Numbered from the stretch's first letter, positions 1-9,155 are shown. The stretch is DNA of 64,000 nucleotides from Leifsonia poae (GCF_020009625.1 NZ_JAIHLP010000002.1:2542001-2606000); one strand, 5' to 3'. Numbers and translations: made by a program. The notes: generated by a model not told the origin, from the letters alone.

Positions 1-413
1 CTTGTGACAGTCCCGGTGGCACGGGCCGTCTCCAACGCGCGGCGCACCTGCCCGGCGATCTCGCCCTCGCCGACGACGACGGATTCGAGACCGCTCGACA
101 CCGAGAAGAGGTGCTCGGCGACGCCGTGGTCGCAGATCACTTCGCTCGAGGCCCGCAACTCGTCCGCGTCGATGCCGGATGCGGCGCTCACAGCCTCGAT
201 GACGGTCTCGGCCGAGACGGCGCGTGCCGCGGTGAGCGGCTCGTCCACATCCAGGTAGGCCTCGAAACGGTTGCAGGTGGCGAGCACCACGGATCCGCTG
301 ATGACTTCGGTATGCTCCGCGAGTGCAGCTTTCACGGCCGGAGCGTGACGCTCGAGCCGTTCGAGAAGGTCGAAGTCCGCAGTGCGGTGACTCGACGAGA
401 AGCACAGAAGCAC
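1..413 (-). CDS. hemA: Glutamyl-tRNA reductase, N-terminal part (runs off left edge)
   Basis: First step of the C5 tetrapyrrole pathway: NADPH reduction of glutamyl-tRNA to glutamate-1-semialdehyde, the substrate of HemL encoded at 9152-10459. Only about 137 N-terminal residues lie in the window. Read from the GTG at 413 the protein begins [19 protein letters not shown], and residues around 45-52 give [10 protein letters not shown], the conserved motif with the catalytic cysteine. The start is supported by a TAGGCT box at 421-426 ending 7 nt upstream with no Shine-Dalgarno sequence, suggesting a leaderless message. It is divergent from hemE with a 98-bp gap, so the two halves of the heme cluster share one regulatory region. 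Family assignment is firm; the C-terminal half is not visible. Confidence 0.93.
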   Translation of the reverse strand, partial: MLLCFSSSHRTADFDLLERLERHAPAVKAALAEHTEVISGSVVLATCNRFEAYLDVDEPLTAARAVSAETVIEAVSAASGIDADELRASSEVICDHGVAEHLFSVSSGLESVVVGEGEIAGQVRRALETARATGTVT

Positions 414-511
414 GATGAGGAGCCTACGCTTGCCGTCGCCGAACCTCGAATCGGCGGCAGGTGTTCTGCGGCGCTCAGCTTTCCTTCCCGGTGCTTTGAC
501 AGAATCAGGGG
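414..511. promoter_or_regulatory. Divergent hemA/hemE promoter region
   Basis: This 98-bp gap separates the hemA and hemE starts. On the minus strand TAGGCT (421-426) lies 7 nt before the hemA GTG. On the plus strand CAGAAT (500-505) lies 6 nt before the hemE GTG. Both fit a leaderless -10 arrangement; no clear -35 consensus was seen. Inference from spacing only. Confidence 0.5.
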
Positions 512-1627
512 GTGAACATCCTCGACCCGTCGCACCCGCTGAGTGCGGGACGCACCGCATCCGCTCGCCTCGTCCGTGCCTATCAGGGCGTGCGGCAGGA
601 GGTGGCACCGGTCTGGTTCATGCGCCAGGCGGGCAGGTCCCTTCCGGAGTATCGCGAGCTGCGGGTGGGAACACGCATGCTGGACGCCTGCCTCGACCCC
701 GCGCTCGCCAGCGAGATCACCCTGCAGCCGGTGCGCCGTCACGGCGTGGACGCGGGCATCTTCTTCAGCGACATCGTGATACCGCTGCGTCTGGCCGGTG
801 TGGACGTCGACATCGTTCCCGGCAAAGGCCCGGTGCTCGGCAGCCCGGTGCGCACCGCCGACGATGTGGCGCGGCTCACCGAGACCGACCCCGCCTCGCT
901 CGATGCGTCTGCTTTCGCCCCCATCGTCGAGGCTGTCGCCCTCACGATCGCCGAGCTGGGTGAAACCCCCTTGATCGGTTTCGCGGGCGCGCCGTTCACC
1001 CTCGCCGCCTACCTCGTGGAGGGCGGCCCGTCGAAGGATCACATTCGCGCCCGCACCCTGATGCACGCCGATCCCGCCGCCTGGGCGAAGCTCATGGCGT
1101 GGACGGCCGACGTCACGGGCGCGTTCCTGCGGGCGCAGATCCTCGCCGGCGCGAGCGCGGCCCAGTTGTTCGACTCGTGGGCGGGCGCCCTGTCGCTCGG
1201 CGACTACACCGAGCATGTCGCCCCCGCCTCCACCCGCGCCCTCTCGCATGTTCGCGACCTCACCTACGACGTGCCCGTCGACGACGGAATGAGCGAGACG
1301 CGCAATGTGCCGATCGTGCACTTCGGGGTGGGCACAGGCGAGCTGCTCAAGGCGATGCACGAGGTGGGTGCCGACGTCGTCGGCATCGACTACCGCATCC
1401 CTCTCGACGAAGCGAGTCGGCGGCTGGGGCATGTGGTTCCGCTGCAGGGCAATATCGACCCGGCGATGCTCGACGCGCCGTGGCCGGTGCTGGAGGCCCA
1501 CGTCGCCGATGTTCTCGCCCGCGGCGCTGATGCTCCCGCCCATGTGGTGAACCTGGGGCACGGTGTTCCGCCCGAGACCGATCCGGCCGTGCTCACCCGG
1601 CTCGTCGAATTCATCCACTCGCGGTGA
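512..1627 (+). CDS. hemE: Uroporphyrinogen decarboxylase
   Basis: Decarboxylates the four acetate side chains of uroporphyrinogen III to give coproporphyrinogen III in the cytosol. The 371-residue length is normal for the family. The N-terminal signature [19 protein letters not shown] is complete around residues 32-50, and [17 protein letters not shown] follows near residue 157. The GTG at 512 is preferred because the family N-terminus starts a short distance before the signature and a CAGAAT -10-like box ends 6 nt upstream. The stop overlaps the start of hemY in a GTGA quartet, so translation is probably coupled. It is the first gene of the plus-strand heme operon. Confidence 0.97.
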   Translation: MNILDPSHPLSAGRTASARLVRAYQGVRQEVAPVWFMRQAGRSLPEYRELRVGTRMLDACLDPALASEITLQPVRRHGVDAGIFFSDIVIPLRLAGVDVDIVPGKGPVLGSPVRTADDVARLTETDPASLDASAFAPIVEAVALTIAELGETPLIGFAGAPFTLAAYLVEGGPSKDHIRARTLMHADPAAWAKLMAWTADVTGAFLRAQILAGASAAQLFDSWAGALSLGDYTEHVAPASTRALSHVRDLTYDVPVDDGMSETRNVPIVHFGVGTGELLKAMHEVGADVVGIDYRIPLDEASRRLGHVVPLQGNIDPAMLDAPWPVLEAHVADVLARGADAPAHVVNLGHGVPPETDPAVLTRLVEFIHSR

Positions 1628-3216
1628 CCGACGTGCCGGAGAACACCCGCCCCGCCGTCGACGATGAGGTGCGTCTCGCGGTCGACTCCGCGCCGACGCG
1701 CATCGTCGTGATCGGCGGCGGGATGGCCGGCCTGGTGGCCGCCCGCGACTGCGCGCGGCCCGGTTTCGCCGTGACACTGCTGGAATCGTCGGATCGGGTC
1801 GGCGGATCGGTGGCGCCGCTCCCGCTCGACGGCGGCGTGATCGTGGACGCCGGAGCCGAGAGCTTCGCCACGCGGGGCGGTCACGTCGCCGCGCTGATCG
1901 AGGAGCTCGGGCTCGCCGACGATATCGTGACGCCGAACGCCGCCGGCGCGTGGGTTCGGTATGGAACGGCCTCCGTGCCGCTGCCGAAGGCCGGTCTGTT
2001 GGGCATCCCGAGCTCACCGCTCGCAACCGACGTCGTGCGTGCCATCGGCTGGGGCGGGGCGCTGCGCGCCTATGCCGATCGGCTTCGTCCCGTGCTCAAG
2101 ATCGGTCGTGAGCGCAGCCTCGGCAAGCTCGTGCGTCAACGGATGGGGCAGAAGGTCCTCGACCGTCTCGTCGCGCCGGTGGCGACGGGGGTCTACTCGG
2201 CCGACCCGGATGATCTCGACATCGAGGTGGTGGCCCCGGGTCTCAACTCGGCGCTCACCCGCCTCGGCTCGCTCTCCGGCGCGGTGGGCGAGTTGCGTGC
2301 GTCGGCCACGGCGGGCAGCGCCGTCGGCGGCATTCGCGGCGGGATGTGGCGGTTGCCGGAAGCGATCGAGGCCGACCTGCGTGAACGCGGCGGGTTGGTG
2401 CGCGTCTCGGCGCCGGTCGTCGCCGTCGTGCCGTTCGTCGCCGCAAAGGGGGAGTCCGTCGGTGCCGATTACGAGGTCGACGGAACCGACGCCGCTGAGT
2501 CCGACATCGCTGGACCTGCGCCGTCGCAGCCCGAGAGCGCGCGCTGGACCGTGCGGCTGGCTGACGGCGATGAGATCCCCGCCGACGCGGTGATCGTGGC
2601 CGCCCCGGCCGAGGCGGCGCTCGCCGTGCTGGGCACGGCATCCGCGTCGCTCGCCGGTCTCTCCGACCTCGACTGGCCGCCCGCCTCCAGCGTCGAATTG
2701 GTGACTCTGGTGCTGACCGACGACCGGCTCGCCGCCGCGCCGCGCGGAACGGGTGTGCTCGTCGCCGACGCCGAGGATTCCGACGTCACCGCCAAAGCGA
2801 TGACGCACTCCACGGCGAAATGGGCGTGGCTCGCCGACAGTGTCGCCGCCGGTGAGCATGTGGTGCGGCTCTCGTACGGACGCGCCGGCAAACCGTCGGA
2901 GACGGACGCCCTCGGTGACGACGAGCTGCGCGAGCTGGCGATCCGGGATGCTGGCAGATTGCTGAATATTCCGCTGACGGCATCCGATGCGACCGGCTTC
3001 GCCCGAACACGCTGGACGAATGCGCTTCCCTACGCGGCTCTGGGCGAACGCGAGCGCATCGACCGTGTTCGTGCGGATGTCGCGGCCGTGGAGGGGCTCG
3101 AGGTGACGGGTTCGTGGCTCACCGGCACCGGTCTTGCCTCCGTCATCCCGGATTCCCGCGAGGTGGCGACGCGGGCGAGGGGTCTACGCTGGAAAGCACT
3201 GACCGACAACCTTTGA
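1624..3216 (+). CDS. hemY: Protoporphyrinogen/coproporphyrinogen III oxidase (HemY/CgoX type)
   Basis: FAD-dependent oxidase of 530 residues. In actinobacteria that also carry HemQ, this family is known to oxidise coproporphyrinogen III to coproporphyrin III. The FAD-binding Rossmann motif VVIGGGMAGLVAAR is near residues 28-41, followed by the LLESSDRVGG segment and the VDAGAESFATRGG loop typical of the family. The C-terminus has VTGSWLTGTGLASVIPDSR, the second FAD-contact region. The start GTG overlaps the hemE stop by 4 nt. The first ~25 residues before the Rossmann fold are acidic and poorly conserved looking. Presence of hemQ and hemH downstream supports the coproporphyrin-dependent route. 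Confidence 0.95.
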   Translation: MTDVPENTRPAVDDEVRLAVDSAPTRIVVIGGGMAGLVAARDCARPGFAVTLLESSDRVGGSVAPLPLDGGVIVDAGAESFATRGGHVAALIEELGLADDIVTPNAAGAWVRYGTASVPLPKAGLLGIPSSPLATDVVRAIGWGGALRAYADRLRPVLKIGRERSLGKLVRQRMGQKVLDRLVAPVATGVYSADPDDLDIEVVAPGLNSALTRLGSLSGAVGELRASATAGSAVGGIRGGMWRLPEAIEADLRERGGLVRVSAPVVAVVPFVAAKGESVGADYEVDGTDAAESDIAGPAPSQPESARWTVRLADGDEIPADAVIVAAPAEAALAVLGTASASLAGLSDLDWPPASSVELVTLVLTDDRLAAAPRGTGVLVADAEDSDVTAKAMTHSTAKWAWLADSVAAGEHVVRLSYGRAGKPSETDALGDDELRELAIRDAGRLLNIPLTASDATGFARTRWTNALPYAALGERERIDRVRADVAAVEGLEVTGSWLTGTGLASVIPDSREVATRARGLRWKALTDNL

Positions 3217-3232
3217 CGAACGGGGGCTGACA

Positions 3233-3625
3233 ATGCGGGGAAAGATCCTCTTCGTGGCCGGGGCGGCGGTGGGCTACGTGCTCGGCGCCCGAGCCGGACG
3301 CAAGCGATACGAGCAGATCAAGTCGACGGCGACGAAGGTGTGGGAGTCGCCCGGCATTCAGAAGCAGGTCGTCGCGGTCGAAGACTTCGTCGCGGCGAAG
3401 GTCGGTGACCTTCCCGGCGCGGTGTTCGACGGTGCGAGAAAGCTCGTCGTCCTCGTCGTCGGCCGGCACCCGGAGAAGACCCCGGTCGCTGAGCCCGCGG
3501 AACCGCGCGAGAAGCCGGCGACCGCCTCCGCCGTCGCGGCGAAACCGGCCGCGCGCAAGGCCCCGGCCAAACCCGCCGCTCGAAAGGCCCCGGCCAAGCC
3601 GGCCGCCGGCGACGCGGAAGCTTGA
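3233..3625 (+). CDS. Small YtxH-like membrane-associated protein with Ala/Lys/Pro tail
   Basis: A 130-residue protein of unknown function. It opens with a short hydrophobic glycine-rich helix (ILFVAGAAVGYVLGARAG, residues 5-22) followed by basic RKRYEQ, the pattern seen in YtxH-type envelope proteins. The middle is amphipathic. The last ~45 residues are a low-complexity tail built on tandem PAARKAPAK units. It starts 17 nt after hemY and is followed by two other small membrane proteins, so it probably belongs to the same transcript. No enzymatic motif was seen; a cell-envelope or structural role is inference. Confidence 0.75.
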   Translation: MRGKILFVAGAAVGYVLGARAGRKRYEQIKSTATKVWESPGIQKQVVAVEDFVAAKVGDLPGAVFDGARKLVVLVVGRHPEKTPVAEPAEPREKPATASAVAAKPAARKAPAKPAARKAPAKPAAGDAEA

Positions 3626-3656
3626 GCGGCACGCACCGAGGAGTACGGTGGCCCCT

Positions 3657-4067
3657 ATGACTGACGACGAACGCGCACGCTCGCGATCGCTGTTCGCGCT
3701 GATCGGCGACCTGCCGCGGTTGCTCATCGCCCTGCTCAAGGCCGAACTCGATCATCTCAAGACAGAGCTGGCCGCCAAGGCGAAATATGCCGGAGTCGGA
3801 ATAGGCCTGTTCGCCGTCGCCGGTGCGCTGCTGTTCTTCGCACTCGGCGTGTTCGTGGCGGCCGCCGTCCTCGGTCTGGCCGTCGTGCTGCCGGCGTGGC
3901 TCGCGGCGCTCATCGTGGCCGTGGCGCTCCTGATCATCGCCGCCGTGCTCGTGCTGATCGGCGTCTCCTCGCTCAAACGCATGAACGGGGTCGCGCCGCA
4001 GCAGACGATCGCGAGCATCCGCGAAGACACCGAGGCGTTCAAGGGGATGGGCAAGTATGACAACTGA
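3657..4067 (+). CDS. Phage-holin-like (PF07332-type) small membrane protein
   Basis: A 136-residue integral membrane protein. Residues ~20-45 form a charged amphipathic helix (LLIALLKAELDHLKTELAAKAK) leading into two long hydrophobic segments near residues 44-72 and 76-100, then a short polar C-terminus. This topology matches the actinobacterial family annotated as holin superfamily III or Phage_holin_3_6, which is chromosomal and not evidence of a prophage. The ATG at 3657 is chosen because TACGGT (3644-3649) ends 7 nt upstream; a longer reading frame upstream overlaps the previous gene and is unlikely. It overlaps the next gene by 11 nt. Confidence 0.8.
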   Translation: MTDDERARSRSLFALIGDLPRLLIALLKAELDHLKTELAAKAKYAGVGIGLFAVAGALLFFALGVFVAAAVLGLAVVLPAWLAALIVAVALLIIAAVLVLIGVSSLKRMNGVAPQQTIASIREDTEAFKGMGKYDN

Positions 4068-4275
4068 ACCGACCGATGTGGAACGGGCCCGCGCCGACCT
4101 CGCCGAGGCCCTCGACGCCATCGAATACAAGCTGAACGTGCCCAAGCGAGCCGCCGAGCGTGTGCAGAATCTGCGGCGAGACAATCCGCTCGCCCTGGTC
4201 GGCATCGCCGTCGGAGCCGCCGCTGCGGTCGGCGGGGTCGTCTGGCTCGCGATCCGCGCATCGCGCAGGAAGTAG
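4057..4275 (+). CDS. DUF3618-type small membrane protein
   Basis: A 72-residue protein. The N-terminal half is a charged helix (RARADLAEALDAIEYKLNVP) and the C-terminal half has one transmembrane segment (LALVGIAVGAAAAVGGVVWLAI) ending in RRK, consistent with the actinobacterial DUF3618 family. It overlaps the holin-like gene by 11 nt, so the two are likely translated together. With the YtxH-like gene it forms a trio of small membrane proteins inserted between hemY and hemQ. No biochemical function is known to me for the family. Confidence 0.82.
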   Translation: MTTEPTDVERARADLAEALDAIEYKLNVPKRAAERVQNLRRDNPLALVGIAVGAAAAVGGVVWLAIRASRRK

Positions 4276-4342
4276 TCCGAGAAGGGGTTGTGCATGGCCC
4301 CCGCTTTTGGCTCTCACAGCTTTCAGAGGGAGACTGTGGGGT

Positions 4343-5065
4343 ATGACTAACCCGGCTGTCCCCCCGGCAGATTCGAGCTTCCCTGAAGAAACACCGAACG
4401 GCTTCACCCTCTGGGCCGTTCTCCGCCGGGATCCGGCGCGACCGGACGACCTCGACGGCACGGATGTGCCCCGCGCGGTGAAAGAGCTGGAGGGCGTGAT
4501 CGCCGACCTCGAGCTGCAGAACGTCACCACCCGCGGCCTGTACGACGTCTCCGGCCTGCGCGCGGACGCCGACGTGATGATCTGGGTCCACGGACCGGAG
4601 GCGCACACCCTGCAGTGGGCGCTCCGCCAATTGCGACGCACTCAGTTGCTGAAAGCGCTGCTCCCGACCTGGAACGCAATGGGCGTCCACCGCGACGCCG
4701 AGTTCAACAAGGCGCATGTGCCCGGATTCCTGCGTGGCAAAGAGGCGAAGGAATGGCTGACCGTCTACCCCTTCGTGCGCAGCTACGAGTGGTATCTGCT
4801 CCCGGATGAGGAGCGTGGCCGAATGCTCTCCGAGCACGGCCGCAAGGGGGCCGCATTCCGCTCGGTGCTCGCCAATACCGTCGCATCGTTCGCTCTCGGT
4901 GACTACGAGTGGATCCTTCCGCTCGAGTCCGACGAGCTCACCGACCTCGTCGACCTGATGCGCGATCTGCGGCAGACGGATGCGCGCCGTCATGTGCGCG
5001 AAGAGGTTCCGTTCTTCACCGGTCGCCGCATCGCCCCGGCCGAGCTCGTGGAGGTGCTGCAGTGA
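4343..5065 (+). CDS. hemQ: Coproheme decarboxylase (HemQ/ChdC)
   Basis: Last step of the coproporphyrin-dependent heme pathway: peroxide-dependent decarboxylation of coproheme to heme b. The 240-residue chlorite-dismutase-fold protein carries VYPFVRSYEWYL with candidate catalytic Tyr142, the proximal heme ligand candidate His165 in SEHGRKG, and a distal His125 in NKAHVPGF. The three spacings equal those of Tyr135, His158 and His118 of the characterised Corynebacterium diphtheriae enzyme, so these assignments look sound although they are made by eye. The ATG at 4343 is preceded by a GAGACT box 7 nt upstream. Its stop overlaps the hemH start (GTGA). Confidence 0.95.
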   Translation: MTNPAVPPADSSFPEETPNGFTLWAVLRRDPARPDDLDGTDVPRAVKELEGVIADLELQNVTTRGLYDVSGLRADADVMIWVHGPEAHTLQWALRQLRRTQLLKALLPTWNAMGVHRDAEFNKAHVPGFLRGKEAKEWLTVYPFVRSYEWYLLPDEERGRMLSEHGRKGAAFRSVLANTVASFALGDYEWILPLESDELTDLVDLMRDLRQTDARRHVREEVPFFTGRRIAPAELVEVLQ

Positions 5066-6246
5066 CCGAGGTCGACACCTCGACAGTGCGAGTCCTCGGC
5101 GCAACCGAGGCCGCCGCATCCGGCCCGGAGCACGTCACCGAGCCGGTCGCTTACGACGCGATCCTGCTGGCCGGTTTCGGCGGGCCGGAGGGGCAGGACG
5201 ACGTCATCCCGTTCCTGCGCAACGTCACGCGCGGCCGCGGCATCCCCGAGGAACGCCTCGAAGAGGTCGCCCACCACTACCGTCACTTCGGCGGTGTCAG
5301 CCCCATCAACGATCAGAACCGCGAGCTGAAGGCGGCGCTGGAGGCCGAACTGGCTTCGCGCGGCATCGACCTCCCGGTGCTCTGGGGCAACCGCAACTGG
5401 GATCCGTATCTGCGGGATGCGCTGGCCGAAGCGGAGGAGCGCGGCCTGAGGAAGATCATCGCGATCGCCACGAGCGCGTACTCCTCGTATTCGAGCTGTC
5501 GGCAGTACCGCGAAGATTTCGCGATCGCGCTCGAGGAGACCGGTCTCGAAGGAACCATCCAGATCGACAAGGTACGCCAGTTCTTCGACCACCCCGGCTT
5601 CGTCGAACCCTTCATCGAGGGGGTGCGCGACGGTCTGGCCGACATCGAGCGGAAGCTGCCCGGGATCGACCCGGCCACCGAGGTGGAGCTGCTCTTCACG
5701 ACGCACTCCATCCCCTCGGTCGACGCGGCCAAGTCGGGGCCGGCGGAGCGCAGCTTCGGCGAAGGCGGCGCGTATGCGGCCCAGCATCTGGCGGTGGCCG
5801 AGGTCGTCGCGCAGGCGGCGACGGATGGCGTGGTCGCCTGGCAGCTCGTGTACCAATCGCGCAGCGGCCCGCCCTCGATGCCGTGGTTGGAACCGGACAT
5901 CAACGATGCCATCGCCGCCCTCCCGGCGAAGGGCGTCCGCGCGGTGATCATCGTGCCGCTCGGTTTCGTCAGCGACCACATGGAGGTGCTCTGGGATCTC
6001 GACAACGAGGCGATGGAGACGTCTGACGAGCACGACCTCGTCGCCGTGCGGGTTCCGACCCCCGGCACGCACCACGCTTATGTGGCAGGACTGGTCGACC
6101 TCGTTCTCGAACGCCGCGACGGCGTTCCCGTCGCGGAGCGCCCGGCGATGACGAAGCTCGGCCCCTGGTACGACGTGTGCCGTCCCGGATGCTGCGAGAA
6201 CGCACGGCTCGGATTCAAGCCGGCCGCTGCGGGGCTCGCACCGTGA
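5062..6246 (+). CDS. hemH: Coproporphyrin ferrochelatase, probable [2Fe-2S] type
   Basis: Inserts ferrous iron into coproporphyrin III. The mature frame from the GTG at 5062 gives 394 residues. Family motifs seen are LLAGFGGPEG (N-terminus), YRHFGGVSPIN, ATSAYSSYSSCRQYRED and FTTHSIP with the metal-site histidine, and VPLGFVSDHMEVLWDLD with the conserved glutamate. Cys146, and a C-terminal cluster Cys373, Cys377 and Cys378 in DVCRPGCCEN, match the known pattern of one internal plus three C-terminal cysteines that bind a [2Fe-2S] cluster in actinobacterial ferrochelatases. The start overlaps the hemQ stop and the stop overlaps the hemC start, both as GTGA. Confidence 0.95.
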   Translation: MTEVDTSTVRVLGATEAAASGPEHVTEPVAYDAILLAGFGGPEGQDDVIPFLRNVTRGRGIPEERLEEVAHHYRHFGGVSPINDQNRELKAALEAELASRGIDLPVLWGNRNWDPYLRDALAEAEERGLRKIIAIATSAYSSYSSCRQYREDFAIALEETGLEGTIQIDKVRQFFDHPGFVEPFIEGVRDGLADIERKLPGIDPATEVELLFTTHSIPSVDAAKSGPAERSFGEGGAYAAQHLAVAEVVAQAATDGVVAWQLVYQSRSGPPSMPWLEPDINDAIAALPAKGVRAVIIVPLGFVSDHMEVLWDLDNEAMETSDEHDLVAVRVPTPGTHHAYVAGLVDLVLERRDGVPVAERPAMTKLGPWYDVCRPGCCENARLGFKPAAAGLAP

Positions 6247-7241
6247 GCGCGACGGTGAGCCGGGCCTCCGGGCCGTCGCCGCGCCGCGACGGCGTGCTCC
6301 GGGTCGGCACCCGGGGCAGTGCGCTCGCGGTCGCGCAGACCACCACGGTCGCCGAGCTGATCGCCAAGACGACCGGCCTGGATGTGGAGATCGTCACCGT
6401 CACCACGCACGGCGACACGTCGCGCGAATCCCTCTCGGAGCTCGGGGGACGGGCGTGTTCGCGAGCGCCCTGCGGGACGCCCTGCTCGCCGATGAGTGCG
6501 ATCTGATCGTCCATTCGCTCAAAGATCTGCCCACCGGGGAGGTGCCCGGTCTGGTGATCGGCGCCGTTCCGAAACGTGCGGACGCCCGCGACGCCCTCTG
6601 CGCCCGCGACGCGCTCACCCTGGAGAGCCTTCCGGTCGGCGCCCGTGTCGGCACCGGCTCCCCGCGTCGGGTGGCGCAGCTGAAAGCTCGCCGCCCAGAC
6701 CTCGACGTCGTCGACATCCGAGGCAATGTCGACACCCGGCTCGGCCGCGTCGCCGAGGGCGACCTCGACGCGGTGGTGCTCGCGGTCGCCGGTCTCAAAC
6801 GTCTCGGCCGCTCCGATGCAGTCACCGACAGCTTCCCGCTCTCCGAGGTGCCGACGGCGCCGGGTCAGGGCGCGCTCGCGATCGAGGTGCGTTCCGGCGA
6901 CGAGAAGGGTCGCGGACCGATCGCCAAGGCGGTCACCGCCGTCGATCACGCCACCACCCGCGCCTGCGTCACCGCCGAGCGTGTCGTGCTCGCCGGGCTC
7001 GAAGCGGGATGCGCGGCCCCCATCGGCGCCACCGCCATCGTCGACGACGGTCTGCTCTTCCTCACCGCCACGGTGTACCGCCCCGACGGGACGGCGCAGG
7101 TGACTGCATCCCACGCCGCCACCCGGACTCGATGAGTCGGCACGACCTCGAGGTCGCCGCCCACGACGTCGGCCGGCGCGCCGCCGCCGAACTGCTCGCC
7201 GGGGGTGCGGCCGACCTGGCGCCGCTCGGGGCCCACGGTGA
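6243..7241 (+). pseudogene. hemC: Hydroxymethylbilane synthase, frame broken by three apparent 1-nt deletions
   Basis: Porphobilinogen deaminase makes hydroxymethylbilane from four porphobilinogens. The protein is recognisable throughout but lies in three frames. The N-terminal frame gives LRVGTRGSALAVAQT and HGDTSRESLSELGG. At the G-run 6444-6448 one base appears missing; the next frame continues TGVFASALRDALL, DLIVHSLKDLPT, GTGSPRRVAQL, APGQGALAIEVR and LEAGCAAPIGA (the dipyrromethane-cofactor cysteine). Near 7121-7124 a C appears missing, after which SRHDLEVAAHDVGRRAAAELL continues in the third frame. A third lost base near 7228-7234 would restore the TGA at 7239 and the usual GTGA overlap with hemD. 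All three sites are G or C runs, so sequencing error is likely, but real decay cannot be excluded. Confidence 0.85.
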
Positions 7242-8026
7242 GCGCGCAGTCGGGCTCGATCCCCGCGCCGGCGAAACCGCTCGCCGGGTGGCGCGTGCTG
7301 GTGCCGCGGGGCGGTCCCTGGGGCGATTCGGTGGCTGCCGATCTGCGCGCCAAGGGCGCTTCGCCGGTCGTCGCCGCCATGATCAACTTCGCGCCGACAG
7401 CTGACGCGCCGGCCCTCGAGGCGGCGCTCGCGCGGCTCGCCGACGGCGACTTCGACTGGATGACCGTGACCAGCGCCACCACGGTCGATGTGCTCAGCGC
7501 CCAGCGCGTCGTCGTGCCCCCGAGCACCCGGGTCGCCGCTGTGGGCGAGACGACCGCCGCGGCGCTCGTGGCCGCGGGATACACGGTGGATCTCGTGCCG
7601 TCGGAAGACAATTCTGCTCGCGGGCTGCTCGCGGAGTGGGAGGCGGCGACCGCCGGCGTCGTGCCGCTGCGTGTGCTCACCCTCCGCTCCGAGATCGCCA
7701 AACCGCTCCTCACCGAGGGGCTGAAACGGATCGGGCACGATGTCGAATCCGTCGTGGCCTACCGCACGATCGGTGTCCCGGTGCCCGAGTCGGTCGTGAC
7801 GGATGTCGCGGACGGTCTCGTGCAGGCCATCCTCGTCACCAGTGGTTCGGTCGCCGAGCAGGTGCAGGGCCAGCTCGGGCCCATCCCCGGTACCACCCTC
7901 GTCGCCGCGATCGGACCGCAGACCGCCCGCGATGCCCGCTCTTTCGGCCTCCGCGTCGATGTCATCGCCGCGGAGCGTACCGCCGCCTCCCTCATCGCCG
8001 CCGTCGTCGACGCGGCCTCCAGCTGA
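7238..8026 (+). CDS. hemD: Uroporphyrinogen-III synthase
   Basis: Cyclises hydroxymethylbilane to uroporphyrinogen III with inversion of ring D. The 262-residue protein starts WRVLVPRGGPWGDSVAADLRAKG, a typical HemD N-terminus, and contains DWMTVTSATTVDVL, AAVGETTAAALVAAGY, VAYRTIGVPVPE, AILVTSGSVAEQV and AAIGPQTARDARSFGLRVDV, the conserved scattered segments of this divergent family. The GTG at 7238 is preferred over an upstream start at 7205 because it recreates the GTGA overlap used at other junctions in the cluster and puts the first strand near residue 18. It follows hemC directly, as expected. Confidence 0.92.
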   Translation: MSAQSGSIPAPAKPLAGWRVLVPRGGPWGDSVAADLRAKGASPVVAAMINFAPTADAPALEAALARLADGDFDWMTVTSATTVDVLSAQRVVVPPSTRVAAVGETTAAALVAAGYTVDLVPSEDNSARGLLAEWEAATAGVVPLRVLTLRSEIAKPLLTEGLKRIGHDVESVVAYRTIGVPVPESVVTDVADGLVQAILVTSGSVAEQVQGQLGPIPGTTLVAAIGPQTARDARSFGLRVDVIAAERTAASLIAAVVDAASS

Positions 8027-8171
8027 CCCGGCCCTCCGCCAGTCGGAGAAACGGCCCGCTCCCGCGGAAGAATCCGTCGGCACGGACATTCCTTCGGCGG
8101 GTCGTGCGATCCTTCCGTCATCCTGGGAGCGCGCGCAGGCTGCCTACCGCGGGCGCGCGTAGGCTTGTCCG

Positions 8172-9155
8172 GTGACTGACGTGACGCATCCTGTTGTGAG
8201 ACCACGACGGCTGCGGCAGTCGCCGGCTCTGCGCCGGCTGACCGCCGAGACCCGGCTGCACCCGAACGAGCTGATCCTGCCGATGTTCGTGCGGGAGGGG
8301 ACACCGGAGGCGCTGCCCATTCTGTCGATGCCCGGTGTCGTGCAGCACAGCGTCGATTCGCTGAAACGGGCGGTCGCCGAGGCGGCCGAGGCGGGCGTCG
8401 GCGGCGTGATGCTGTTCGGCGTTCCAGAGACCCGGGATGCGATCGGTTCCGGTGCCACCGACCCCGACGGCATCCTGAACGTCGCGACCCGTGCCGTCGC
8501 GGCCGAGGTCGGCGACGCGCTGGTGCTGCAGACCGATCTGTGCCTCGACGAGTTCACCGACCACGGCCACTGCGGCGTCCTGGATGCGTACGGTCGCGTC
8601 GACAACGACTTGACCCTGCTGCGCTACCGCGACATGGCGGTCGCACAGGCGGCGGCGGGCTCCCGATTGCTCGGGCTGAGCGGCATGATGGATGGTCAGG
8701 TGGCCGCAGTGCGTGATGCGCTCGACGCGGCCGGGCATACCGACACCGTCATCCTGGCGTACGCCGCGAAGTACGCCTCGGCGTTCTACGGTCCGTTCCG
8801 CGAGGCCGTCGACTCCCAGCTCTCCGGCGATCGCCGGGCCTACCAGCAGGATCCCGCGAACCGTCGCGAGGGCCTGCGCGAGGCGCGGCTCGACCTCGAG
8901 GAGGGCGCGGACATCCTCATGGTCAAACCCGCCCTCAGCTACCTGGATGTGCTCTCGGATGTCGCTGCGATCAGCGATGTTCCCGTGTGGGCTTACCAGG
9001 TGTCGGGGGAGTACGCGATGGTGGAGGCCGCCGCCGCGAACGGCTGGATCGACCGTCGCCGGATCGTGGAGGAGACGCTGATCGGCGCTCGTCGTGCGGG
9101 GGCCGATGCCGTGATGACCTACTGGGCGACCGAAGTGGCGAGGTGGCTGCGGTGA
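8172..9155 (+). CDS. hemB: Delta-aminolevulinic acid dehydratase (porphobilinogen synthase)
   Basis: Condenses two 5-aminolevulinates to porphobilinogen. The 327-residue protein has the two active-site lysines, Lys200 in [15 protein letters not shown] and Lys252 in MVKPALSY. The metal-binding loop reads [14 protein letters not shown] near residues 122-135, retaining two cysteines and two histidines. TAGGCT (8160-8165) ends 6 nt before the GTG, suggesting its own leaderless promoter in the 145-bp gap after hemD. The stop overlaps hemL in GTGA, so hemB and hemL form a second transcription unit of the cluster. Confidence 0.97.
   Translation: MTDVTHPVVRPRRLRQSPALRRLTAETRLHPNELILPMFVREGTPEALPILSMPGVVQHSVDSLKRAVAEAAEAGVGGVMLFGVPETRDAIGSGATDPDGILNVATRAVAAEVGDALVLQTDLCLDEFTDHGHCGVLDAYGRVDNDLTLLRYRDMAVAQAAAGSRLLGLSGMMDGQVAAVRDALDAAGHTDTVILAYAAKYASAFYGPFREAVDSQLSGDRRAYQQDPANRREGLREARLDLEEGADILMVKPALSYLDVLSDVAAISDVPVWAYQVSGEYAMVEAAAANGWIDRRRIVEETLIGARRAGADAVMTYWATEVARWLR

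Noticed and set aside
332..2026. Long minus-strand open frame (564 codons) across hemE and hemY
   Set aside because: Arg/Gly/His-rich composition typical of an antisense frame in GC-rich DNA; the plus-strand frames are unmistakable HemE and HemY.
3657..4067. Prophage inferred from a holin-like protein
   Set aside because: No other phage genes are present; this family is a normal chromosomal actinobacterial membrane protein.
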